A stretch of DNA of 64,000 nucleotides. Origin: Wyeomyia smithii. Its lineage: Eukaryota; Arthropoda; Insecta; Diptera; Culicidae. A program made the translations under genes and the position numbers. This document shows positions 10,702 through 21,960 of this stretch, piece by piece (positions within the stretch are counted from its first letter, which is position 1; every line of letters begins with the position of its first letter). The notes beneath the pieces were generated by a model. That model was not told where the DNA came from. It ran no database searches and saw only the letters and a program-made list of their open reading frames with translations. Where the stretch lies: positions 194,912,498 through 194,976,497 of the forward strand of contig NC_073696.1 of NCBI RefSeq assembly GCF_029784165.1, read 5' to 3'.

Positions 10702-12825
10702 GTTTTTGCCTTTCTCCTAGAAAGGTATAGCAATCACTGAAAAAACCAAAGGTATAAAAGTGCTCCAAAGGGTTGAATCTCGTATATCAATCGACTTAGT
10801 TCGACGAGCTGAGCATTTTCTGTATGTGTGTGTGTATGTATGTAACAGTCTCCCAATCTCACTCAATTTTCTCAGAGATGGCTGGACACATGAAACTAAT
10901 TGCCAATGAAAAGTCTAGTTGCCCCATAAGACCCTATTGAATTTTATTGCAATCGGATTTTTAGTTTCGAGGTTATGTATCAAAATGTGAAAATCATAAA
11001 ACTTCATTATCTCAGAAACTACACAACTGAATTTCATGAAGATTGAACTTGTGGTTCAAAAGCTATGAAAAGAAACGTGTTCTGAAGACTGTTTAATCTC
11101 ACTCATGTTTCTCAGATGTGGCGTGGCCGATTTTCATAAAATCAGTGTCAAATGGAAGGTCTAGTTGCCCCATAAGACCCTATTGATTTGTTTTGCAATC
11201 AGACCATTACTTTGCCTGTTATATTTAAAAATGTGAAATCCAGCTATGAAAAGGAACATATTCCGAAGACTACTTGAACTCACTCACTTTTCTCAGAGAT
11301 GGCTGACCCGATTTCCACAAAATTAGTGTCAAATGAAAGGTCTAGCTGCCTCATAACACCCTATTGAATTTTACTGTAATCGAACTGTGAAAATCACGCT
11401 TCAGTGCATCATTACGATTCCGGAAATACCCATATTGGGTGGTATTTGGTCACTTTTCTCTGTTTTTCAGAAACCGGAAGTCGCCATTTTGGATTTCAAA
11501 ATGGCATTTAGAGACAATTTCTGGCCTCTGAGCGTCATTCTGGTTAAAGAAACACTCATATTGGGTGGTATTTGGTCATTTTCGGCTGAGTTCCAGATAC
11601 CGGAGGTCGTCATCCTACAATCCAAAATGTTGTCTAAAGTAGATATGTGGCTTCAGTGCATCATAACAAACCCGGGAATACCCATATTGGGTAGTATTTG
11701 GTCACTTTCAGCTGTTTTTCAGAAACCGAAAGTCGCCATCTTAGAATTCAAAATGGTATCTGTGGTCGATTTTAAATATATAATATTATTATATTAGGTG
11801 GAAATCGGCCATTTTTGGCGTTTTTCCATAAACCGGAAGTTTATCTTGCAATCCAAAATATTGCCTGAGGTCGAATATGGGACATATTTGTTACCACTAA
11901 AAACATTCACCTGCCAAATATGGTTCCATTTAGTTGATTGGATTGCGAGATGTGCAGAAATTTGTGCTTCATTTGTATGGAACCATTATGCACATATTTG
12001 TTACCTATAAAAACATTCACATACCAAATTTGGTTGTATTTTCTTGATTGGTTCTTAAGCTGTGCAAAATTTGTGTTTCATTTGTATGGGACCCCTCTCT
12101 TGAAGAAAAGGGAGGGGTGTCGAACCATTATGGACATATTTTTTACCACTAAAAGTATTTACCTGCCGAATTTTGTTCCATTTAGTTGATTAGTTTTCGA
12201 GATGTGCAGAAATTTGTGTTTCATTTGTATGGCACCCCTCCCTTCCAAGAGAAGGAGGGGTGTCAAAACATTATGGACATATTTTTTACCACTAAAAGTA
12301 TTTACCTGCCGAATTTTGTTCCATTTAGTTGATTAGTTTTCGAGATGTGCAGAAATTTGTGTTTCATTTGTATGGAACCCTCCCTTCCAGAAAAAGGTGG
12401 GCGTCCAAATATTATGGACATATTTGTTACCCCTTAAAACATCCACATACCCAATTCGGTTTCATTTGCTTGGTTTGTTCTTGAGTTGTGCAGAAATTTA
12501 TGTTTCATTAGTATAGGACCCTCCCTTCCAGAAGAGGGAGGGGTCTCAAACTATCATAGGAACCTCTCTCAGCACCAAAAACCCCTACATACAAATTTTC
12601 ACTTCGATTGGCTCGGTAGTTTTCGAGCCTATATGGTTCAGACAGACAGACAGACAGACAGACCGGACTGCATTTTTATATGTATAGATTACAACATCAA
12701 TATTTTAGAACCTAAAGAGTGAATATTGTGAATTGAAGCGTTCATGTAAATTTATTGTTTTCACATAAAAGTTTGAATGAGAAAGGCTGGGTCTGACCGC
12801 TAGGTGGATTAATTTAGGTTTTTGT
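10702..12825 (-). repeat. Composite dispersed repeat, copy B, carrying two minisatellites
   Basis: Inverted relative to copy A: it starts TTTTTGCCTTTCTCCTAG and ends GAGAAAGGCTGGGTCTGACC with ATTAATTTAGG beyond. The core runs to about 11385. Two arrays then follow before the far end resumes near 12690: CCGGAAG-family monomers at 11385-11860 and a ~142-bp minisatellite at 11885-12600 ending in (CAGA)n. The internal ORFs are repeat-derived and not coding. Confidence 0.8.
11885..12680 (+). repeat. ~142-bp minisatellite ending in a (CAGA)n microsatellite
   Basis: Five monomers carry TGTGCAGAAATTTGTG or variants, at 11951, 12061, 12203, 12346 and 12487, giving spacings of 110, 142, 143 and 141 bp. 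Each monomer holds a short palindrome of the form CCCTCCCTTCC/GGAGGGG. About 100 bp starting at 12133 and at 12276 are essentially identical, a recent duplication. The array ends in CAGA repeats at about 12641-12663. Confidence 0.85.
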
Positions 12826-15800
12826 AATTCTCATGTATTTATTTCTTGTAATTTAATAAATACTCAAGATACGAAATTGAATAAAAAAATAGTGTTCTAT
12901 TCTTCCGGGCTTCTTTCGTTATTTCTAATTCATTCGAAAATTTTTGCTCTTTATTGATTTTTAGTTTTTCGAGGTTTATACAATCCAAATAACATCACTA
13001 CGAGGCAACAATATTTCCACCTGTAGGATATATTCTTTCTAAAGTCGCAGATGAAACATGATTGCAAATCTAATTCAAACATAGTCATAAACGTGTAATT
13101 TTTTAGCAAAGCATTATTGTTTTCTTTTCGATATTCTTTAAAAAAAGTCCCGTATTCCTTGCGGAGCAGTAGGGTATTGAACGCTTCGGCAGGTTTTCTA
13201 CAGCAGTTTTATGCATAAACCTGCTGAAAAAACCACTTTCGAAGACGTCCGATACCCTATATTTTATCCTAAAAGTCAGTTCTACCCAAGAGTGAGCACT
13301 GCCAACCAAAAATTTAGCGCCGTTAATCGCTAATTCGCTAACCGGAAAAAGTAGTGTTCCTACTCCTAGATAATCGCTAAACAAGATTAGCGTAATATTC
13401 GCTAACTGCTTACTGTAACATACTTTTGTTATGAAATACTTTTATACTGAGAATCACTAGAACTGGTGTGCTATAATGTTACTTTGTGTGATCATTGGAA
13501 AGCTAAAAAAAACAACTTTTGGAATATTTTCGCTCGTGATGATTCGTTTCACTGTCTATGTTGTCCCTGATACAGGATTAAATCGGTAAATTAGTTTTGA
13601 AGGAATCGACAACACAGATTAAAAACAGTAGAATCAATAGTTTCATTAATATGCTAAATCTTTTTTACAACTTATCATAAATCATACTTTTCAACGCAAC
13701 ACAGTTCCGATTGAATAATTTTACATCTCCGGTTTGTTATCATGGATCTATTTTTGTAAAAAATAGAAAAAGTTGAAAGAATGCACAAAAATAAGGCCCA
13801 TTTTCACTTGTTCATTTGCTCTCATTTAACAGTAGTTCAAGCAGAGGGGATTCACTGCTGTCAAATTTCATATATGTGTGCGTTATCGCAGATCATGACG
13901 TTTGTTGGTCCGTGACGTTTGTAACTATGAACGATAATGAGGAAAAAATCACTACACAACACATTCATAAAAGTTTTCCGCGGTTTCTCGAGTTTTGATA
14001 AAAAAAAAACGTTCCAATTCTATAATATTTCACATCGATCAATTTCATAACCAAAAAGAACAAAAACCAAAACAAACACCATGTTGCCGAATATGTTGGT
14101 TACACGATGTTTGACAGATAGATCCCCCCTGAGTTCAAGCGAAACCGGATGAACCAAAACACTGGTGTCAAAATCAAGATTGAAACGACAAACTAACACA
14201 ATAGAGCAACTTTTGCTTCAGTCAGAATTCGATACGCGGCGATGAAATAATGAACCTTCAAAACTGCTTTCGATCAGCACCTGCGATGTTATGCCAATTA
14301 ATTTATTAAAATTCGTTCACAGTACAGTCCTATCAAATGCTTATAACCATGAACTAAGATGAAAATAAATTTGTATTGTCGAGTTGAAAACATGAAATCA
14401 TGAAATTCGATATTCTATAGCGGAAACACGCGGTATGGGCTACCTCATTTTCAGCACACGTTAAAGGAGTTGAGGCACGTATTTTCTCAAATAATATCTA
14501 ACTTGTTAACTATGAATAATATATTTTCTCCTTTTGGTTAGAATTTGAATAGCATTATTCAAAATCCGCACTTACCTCATCAGTTTGTATACTATTCTCA
14601 GCTTGAGGCAAACGCTTTTGCCAATTGTGGGCGAGTTTTATTTCGTAACAACCCAAAAATTCAATCAATGTGAATTATGAATATGCAGCCTTGACTTTCA
14701 TCAGTAGTCAGCCTTTCACTTTTTCTGGCTATAGCTAAAAATATTTTTTTTTGATTTTTTTGAAAGGTTGACTAATTTTTAGAATGGTCTGTCCGTCAAA
14801 TCTGTTGAAATTATGGATTCCAATGTGCCAGTAAGAACTCGCATCAGAATAAATTTGAATTTTTCTTGCAGTATCGGGACTCTTACAAAAAAATCGGAGA
14901 CTAAAAACCTTGACCAAATGTCGACACATGCACTTGATTTTCTGGAATCCACTGTTTAAATAAATATATTCAAATATATTCTTCTAATCTTTAGATGTAC
15001 GTACTTTCATTAGAATTCACTCCGTTTTTCGTTCACAATAACCAATCATATCTCGTATTCTTGAAGTAGATTCCTTCCTTCACTCTTGCCCTGCCTTTTC
15101 ACTAAGTGGACACTAGTTAAAGTTTCGCGGCCAGCTGGTTTCAGCGCTGTTCCGATCGCGACGAAGTTGCATCTACTACTAAAGTTTTAGCTCATTCCGC
15201 AACCAGGCCTGCATTTTAAAAGTCGTTAATCGACGCTCTACGGGTCTCTAGGAGTTTATCTATGATTGGATAGCAAACCAACCGGTAGTACGAATGGTGT
15301 GACGGTGAATACTAGCCGGCATCCACTAGTGGGTATTTTACGAGGATCGGTTGCTAATACTATGCTGCGTGCTGGAGGTTGAACGGTGGCAGATTCTGCT
15401 ATATCGGAAGGTTGGATGTTGCTCGTTGACTGTCGAGCGAGAGTGGTTTCACCGAAAAACTTCCGAATTTTTCAGTCTGTTTTATCGATTGTTTATTGAT
15501 CCTAATGATGAACAGTTTTACATGGATTTAATGAGTTATCTGCCTTCTAATTTACCATGCCTCACGAGTCAGTAATCAGACATTATAAATCTTCCCAAGG
15601 CTATCGATACAGGAGCAATTTGTTATGGGTGGAGTTTGTGTGAAAAAAAAGCTTCAGTGTTTTTGGTATGACTATTCTTGAAAGTGATGATCATTTGATA
15701 TTCAAGACAGCGACGGAAAAATATCACACGGAATGCTACATCCCCAGAAGCTAAAAACAAGAGAACACATCATCATTTTTAAAAAAATATTTTTAATGTT

Positions 15801-18028
15801 GATAGAATAACTTGGTTATTGAATAAAATTCCATATGAAACAGGATTGTTTTAATTTATTTGAAAATTATAACACACATCTCCGATAGATGACCTTGACG
15901 TTGGAATTCGCTACTCATCAATATGTTATAATATGTATTTATTCCATTCAACAGACGGGAATTAGATGAGCTGAGCTGACGTGTTTTGACTTTCATCCTT
16001 AGCTACTTTTTAGTTTTACTAACATACTTTGTTACACCTTTGAATAAACTTTACAAAAAAAAATTAAAAAGTCTATTTTGAGGAATTTCTGAATCATTTT
16101 CTTTGGTTCTTTTTTGTGCTTTACTACCTTGGGGTCGTCGGATATCGTTGTTGTGCTCGAATATTGTCAGCGAAACACGGCGCAGATTAAGTTACCTTGT
16201 ACCATCTCATTAAAAATACAAGCTCCGGAGGGGGTGAGGTCGCACGGCGTCAGTTTAGTGAACCGTTTTTGGTTTTGATTCGGTGCAGCATCAATGTTCG
16301 ACACAGATGTGCTTTTAACATTGAACTCGTCAGATTTGAACTTTATCTTTGGTTTTACTAGCACAACATTCGCTTGAAGAAAGGTGTTCACCACGAGGGT
16401 TCTGAAGGTGTTGTGTACATACGCGACACAGGGCACGTTGTATAGCATTATAACTGTGGTTCCACCTTTCAGAATCAAACCTAGCTAGGTCGACTTTTTA
16501 CTTTAATCTATGCAATTGCGTAAAACTACATCATGCGAGAGCGTACGTTCTGTACGTTCCAGAGCACACTTAAATGTGTATTTATGTGCGTTTTTTTGAA
16601 CCGGTTATAGCGGATCAATTTTATACGCAATAGTTTAAAATGAAGAGACCGCTTAGATGATGCTTGTTCTTATGGTAGAGGAAGCGTTGGTTGGAAAGTT
16701 CGAGAGGAAATGATTGCCAAATTCACATTTTCTCTTTCGTTTTTTTGTTGCCATAAAGGATTTACTGATTGCAAAATTTTTTGAATCGTTTCATACAACG
16801 TACGTGTATGCAAGAATGGCATTTGATTGTGTAAGATAACTAGAAGATTTTATGAACAATATAAACAGAAAGTATATTGATCGACTGGCATTGCGTCAAT
16901 AGTGTATTCATGAGATCCCCATACGGCAAGCTTAGATTTGACGTCACAACGTCACGAGGTTTAGAATGTAAACATTGTGATCACCTCAATCTGTGTTGTC
17001 TCACTTCTTAATCCTGGATTTCCCACTCAACATTTGCGCAATCTTAAGCCAGAACTTGAGCGAGTTGCGTCATTCCGATCGCATTACATTTTATCTACGA
17101 GCGATAGAAAATTTGAACCACTTTCAAATTCTTGCATAAAGCTGTAACTAAAAAAATTGTTTCTGATTAGATTAGATTGGATTTTTTTTTTCATTTGTTT
17201 GAGAGGTATGATTTTATTTCATGTGAATCAAACATTTGATAGAATGCGGTAATCCAATTCACGTGGATGATGTCATACAGGTATCAATGGACAGCTTAAC
17301 TTTAACCTCATTTTTTTAAATTGCTTGAGAATTATTGAACTGTATAAATGATAGAAACTAGCCGATCCAGAAACCTTCGTACTGCAAAAGATTGAACCAA
17401 GTGATGTATTGTAAAAAACGGTTATGCTGAGAAAACAGTAGGTAAGTTTCCCGTCAAATTTCCATTAACAACGATTATGACAGCTTTGTCCATTGTTAGC
17501 GCATTGAAACATCTTGTTTGGTGTCGGATTACAATCAATTACAACAAGTGTTATTACCATTTTGTGATTGTTAAATCGTATTTGTTCCAATGCGGTTTTG
17601 GATCATCCGAACCGATCGACATAATAAAGCCGTTAGCGGCCTTTTTAGTTTTTTGAAGATCTAACTACAGCGTTGCGAAGCCTTGAATTTTTATTCATTT
17701 CATTACTATGTCGCTCTTCATTTCGCTTTGCCCAAATGTTCGTTAAATTTTGTTTACGACGACAAGTGCTACTATAGTTAACTTCAATCGCATAACTGTA
17801 GCAATTGAAACGTTCAAAGTCAATGGCATTTGCGACAACCGCTTTTCAGTAACTTTGTTGGGAAGAGATCACTTCAACCGTAAAATCAATACTACTAACG
17901 AGTTAGTAGCAGTGTTGAGCACCGCTAAATAATCGCTAACAAGCTAAACTGGAATAAATAACAAAATTTACAAATAAAAACAAAGAAGATTTTGAGTGTT
18001 ATGTTTTTCCAAAGAAGTTATAATAATA
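12826..18028. other. Long stretch without recognised genes
   Basis: AT-rich, with several open frames under 105 codons that show no recognisable domain (for example the minus-strand frame 16478-16167). An imperfect hairpin of about 90 bp lies at 13169-13260, with outer arms TAGGGTAT and ATACCCTA. Motifs built on AATCGCTAA occur at 13315-13400 and 17918-17945, hinting at another dispersed repeat. No splice-supported gene model could be built. Confidence 0.35.
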
Positions 18029-21000
18029 TACCTTGATACCTTGATGGCTATAGCGTGTCCTCACGCCAATGCCGGGTGTATCGTAGAGCACCATCTTCGT
18101 CGGTCTTGGGCGATACTCCTCCAGTTCACCCGAACGTTCAGAGCTCCCAGGTCCTCTTGCACTGCATGCAGCCAGCGTGTTCGTGGCCTCCCACGAAGCC
18201 GCCGACCTGTAGCTGGTTCCGTAGTGAACACTATTTTCGATATTCTTTTTCATCCGACATTTGCATTAAGTGACCAGCCCACTGAAGTCTGCCATGTTCA
18301 ATGCGGTCTATAATGTTCACATCTCTATACACTTGGTACAACTCGTGACTCATGCGTCTGCGCCACACACCATTCTCTAGTTTCCCACCGAGAATTGTAC
18401 GCAGCACTTTTCGCTCGAAAACTCCGAGAGCTTTCCGGTCCACCTCCTTTAACGCCCACGCTTCGTGTCCGTAGAGGGCCACCGAAAGGAGCAGCGTTTT
18501 ATACGAAGTGATTTTCGTCGACGTTTGCAAGTTGCGGGACCTAAGCTGATTACGCAGTCCCTATTCGCTGCTACAATCTGTGTTTTCACTTCACGAGAAA
18601 CATCATTGTCACATGTCACAGCCAAATTCTACAACAACTTCAAACACTTCCCCATCAATCACTACCTCAGCACCACTACCACTAGATCTGCCCCCGTCTC
18701 TACCCGCAACCATGTGCTTCCATCTCCGAATTCGACAGCGCATCACCCTGCTTCAATCCATCTAAGGGCACAAACGAAGTTGACACTTCGTCTGCAATCC
18801 GGACACTCGATTTCGAGCCATCCAGTGTTGCACGTGTCAGCCTAGTCGGTTTCGCCGGAAAACCATGTTCGAGCATTATCTGCCACAACTTTTTTCTTTT
18901 TACCGAATCGTACGCTGCCTTGAAATCAATGAGCAGGTAGTGGGTCTGCAAGTTGTACTCCTGGAATTTATCCAGGATCGTCCGCAGGGTAAACACCAGA
19001 TCCGTCGTTGATCGGCCCTCACGAAAACCAGCCTGGTATTCGCCGACGAAGGACTCCTCATGCGGTCTCAGTTTGTTGAACAGGATACGTGACAGCATTT
19101 TGTACGCCGAGTTTAAAAGGGTGATCCCTCTGTAGTTGGCGCACTCTAGTCTGTGCCCATTTTTGTAGACTGGGCATATGAGGCCATCCAACCAACTGCT
19201 ACGCAATTCTTCATCCTGCCATATCCTTAGAAGAATATGGTGGATTAACTGATGCAGCTGCTCCTCCAGTGTTTGAGAAGTTCGACCGGGATATCATTCT
19301 TCCCAGCAGCTGCAGCTCGCTCAGAGCCTTCTAAACCTCATCCAGTGTTGGTGGTTCCACAGCTTTACCGTCGTCATCTACGTTTATCCTGCTTCTAGAT
19401 AGGGGAACTGCTCCATTATTCATCTCATTAAGCCGATATTCACGAAGAATGCACGCACAAAACACCAAATTTTCACGGAATCATTGAACAAATGAACTAA
19501 ATATGCTTAAGTACTCTTATGGAATCGTTTAGCATTGTATATTTAGTAAAATTAGTTAGATTTATCCTAAATTTTGTAAAACAAAACCATTTTTCACAAC
19601 GCTTCCATATCCATCTCAAAACTTGAATCACTGCTCAATTATTCATCTCACGACGCCCCCATATTCAACACAATGTTAATCATGAATGTAACACTTTATT
19701 ATGAATGAACGTAGCCGCAGCCCATCGTAGTAGGTTACCTAGATATCCGCTGCAGTTGTTTACGTGCAAAACTGGTAACCTATGTAATTACTACAGTGCT
19801 TTCGGTTTATGTCAATTATGTCGTAATAATTCAGTATTTTCAGTATGATTTTTTCGTGTTAACAGTAACTGATTTGGCAACTCTTGATTTTCTTCAACGC
19901 AGTGAAAACAGATGAAAATACATACAGTTGACATTTAGGAATTGTAGAAATTCATCTTATATATTTCTGCTAATTCAGGCTTGTTTTTGGAAATTTGAGG
20001 AGAACATTTCAAAGATTGAAGTATTCTTAGTGTAGTGAGTGATTTTGTTTAGTGATTAAAATAAAATGTGGTCCGCTAGTGATGAAAAAAACTTTGGTTG
20101 GCTGTTGAACGAGTCCCGTTGTAGCCGTATAGAACGATGCGCGGATTTTGTTTTCTGAGGTAGGTGATTGAATTAAATGAGTTTTCGAGTGCAGATGCCC
20201 GACTATAATGTTGAATTTAGTGCTTTTAAGTGAGTTTTTGGGGATTATACTTTATGAGGAATCTAAAGTGAACTAAGAAGAATTAATTCCATCTGTTTTC
20301 AATTGTGTTTACATGTTGAGTGAGATGAATATACGGGCTGACATAAATAATGGAGCAGTTCCCCTACGCCTTCATTGTTACCGTTTAACAATTCATCAAA
20401 GTGCTCCTTTCACCTGGCCATAGTTTGTCGGTCAGCAAATTTTCCTCTCGGTCATTACACATGGCGGGCACTGGCGCAGTCTAGTGCCGCGCGCCGTTGA
20501 CAGTTGCATAAAACCTCCGCATATCATTCTGATCCATTCTTTCTTGCGCTTCAGCTATCACACTTTCTTCGTGCTGCCTTTTCTTCTTGCGGTGGATTCG
20601 TTTCTCTTTCGCCCTTGCTACCCTGTACCGTTCTCTGGTTAATCGGGTACCAGACACTAGCTTTCGGCTTCTGGCAGTATTTTTCTCGTCCGTCACTCGC
20701 TGGCACTCCTTATCAAACCAGCCATTTCGTTTGCGTCACTGAGCAGTACCTATCACCCCTTGAGCTGTTGTAGCCACAGTTTCATGGATAGACTCCCATA
20801 AACTGTTGCTGTTGCCAGTTACGTCGATTTCTCTTATCCTATCATCTAATTTCCGGCGGTACTCTGCAGATACCCCTTCTGCTGATAAGCGTTGGATATC
20901 GTTCGCATCGTTCTGTTGTTTCTTGCACTCGTGACGCTGGATAATCGCGCCCGAATTTTTGCAACTACAAGATAATGATCTGAGTCGATGTTTGGCCCTC

Positions 21001-21296
21001 TGAAGGACCTTAAAAGTATCGACCGTAAGTCTTATCCAGGCTCTTATAGAACTCGTCCTTCATGACATCGGGTTTATTATTCGTTGTTGCAAAGATGCTG
21101 ATCAGGCTGTAGTTAAAGAATTTTCCCCTCATTCTTAACACACAAACTCGGTCGCTTATCGGTTTCCACCGGATAACTCGCTTCATCTACTTCCCGATCA
21201 CTATAAAACCAACTCCGGCCTTATATTCACAAGGTTGTATGTTTTCCACCCAAAACCGGGTTTCCCTGACCATGTTTCTTAAAGTCCCTAGTTTTT
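18029..21296 (-). mobile_element. RTE-clade retrotransposon copy A, interrupted by a MITE
   Basis: Read right to left it gives part of an endonuclease (21290-21005, with GVGFIVIGK, KRVIRWKPISDRVCVLRMR), then after an internal deletion GPNIDSDHYLVVAKIR near 20990. A linker at 20696-20481 and reverse transcriptase at 19206-18700 follow; the latter includes NYRGITLLNSAYK, YQAGFREGRSTTD, LIDFKAAYDS and GLKQGDALS. The C-terminal segment at 18530-18231 includes LSVALYGHEAW and LGGKLENGVW. The catalytic FADD stretch was lost between these blocks. The 3' end near 18029-18047 has a short tandem tail (ATCAAGGT twice). It is 5'-truncated, multiply frameshifted and dead. Confidence 0.85.
19402..20364. 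mobile_element. 963-bp MITE with TA target duplication inside RTE copy A
   Basis: The element begins GGGGAACTGCTCCATTATT at 19402 and ends with the reverse complement AATGGAGCAGTTCCCC (one internal difference further in) at 20364. TA flanks both ends at 19400-19401 and 20365-20366. The TA duplication and the ends indicate the Tc1/mariner superfamily. No transposase remains. RTE coding sequence is interrupted on both sides, so the MITE arrived after the retrotransposon. Confidence 0.85.
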
Positions 21297-21894
21297 TTTT
21301 TTCAAAACACTACTTTAGGGAATTCCGGTTTAATTATTTTGGCCAGGAATAGATTAGGCATTGTCTATATCTTGAATCAAGCAACACGTGAAAAGGACTA
21401 AGGTGCCGAATGCAAACAGAAATCAGTTATTCCGATTCAAATAAAATTAAGAAGCGTTTTACAAATAATAAGGTTATCCATTTTTTTTGATAAATACCTA
21501 CCTCAACCATATTCTGATGGGCTCTGTTAAGGTGAAACTGGCCGGTGGCTTTTTTCCATACAATTTCGAGGTTGAGTTTCTTTTCACTTAACGATTTAGA
21601 GCGTAAAAATCTCAGCTTTCACATAACAAATAGTGCTCGAATTGCTACCCTATGCGTGCATAAGCGGTGCAAACAATCGATCATAGTTTTACACACGCTA
21701 TTCAAATGATTTCTGAGAAAATTATCCTGCGAAATTCGGGCAATTTTCGATTACGGAGTTTTATCTTAAATAGAGGTCCAAGTCGGCAAGAAAGATTATC
21801 TCATGGAGGTGTGGTAAACAAACATTCCTGTCATTATAAGATAAACTTCGAATGGTTCATTAATAAAAATGTTGAGGCCTTCATTTCAGAATCG
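21297..21894. other. Spacer between RTE copies
   Basis: AT-rich DNA with no recognised gene. 21895-21960 is a single CCGGAAG-family monomer directly abutting RTE copy C. Confidence 0.3.
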
Positions 21895-21960
21895 TAAAGC
21901 ATTGATTTTCGGTTTGCCGGCAATCGGAAGTTACCACTTCGAATTACAAAAAGGCGTCTG

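Noticed and set aside
12641..12664. (CAGA)n considered as a CRISPR-like or regulatory repeat
   Set aside because: Simple microsatellite at the end of a minisatellite; no spacer structure.
11387..12722. Series of plus-strand frames of 70-136 codons
   Set aside because: Translations of minisatellite monomers; the similar peptides reflect the DNA repeat.
16167..16478. 103-codon minus-strand frame
   Set aside because: No domain, no splice-compatible neighbours and no composition shift; not annotated as a gene.
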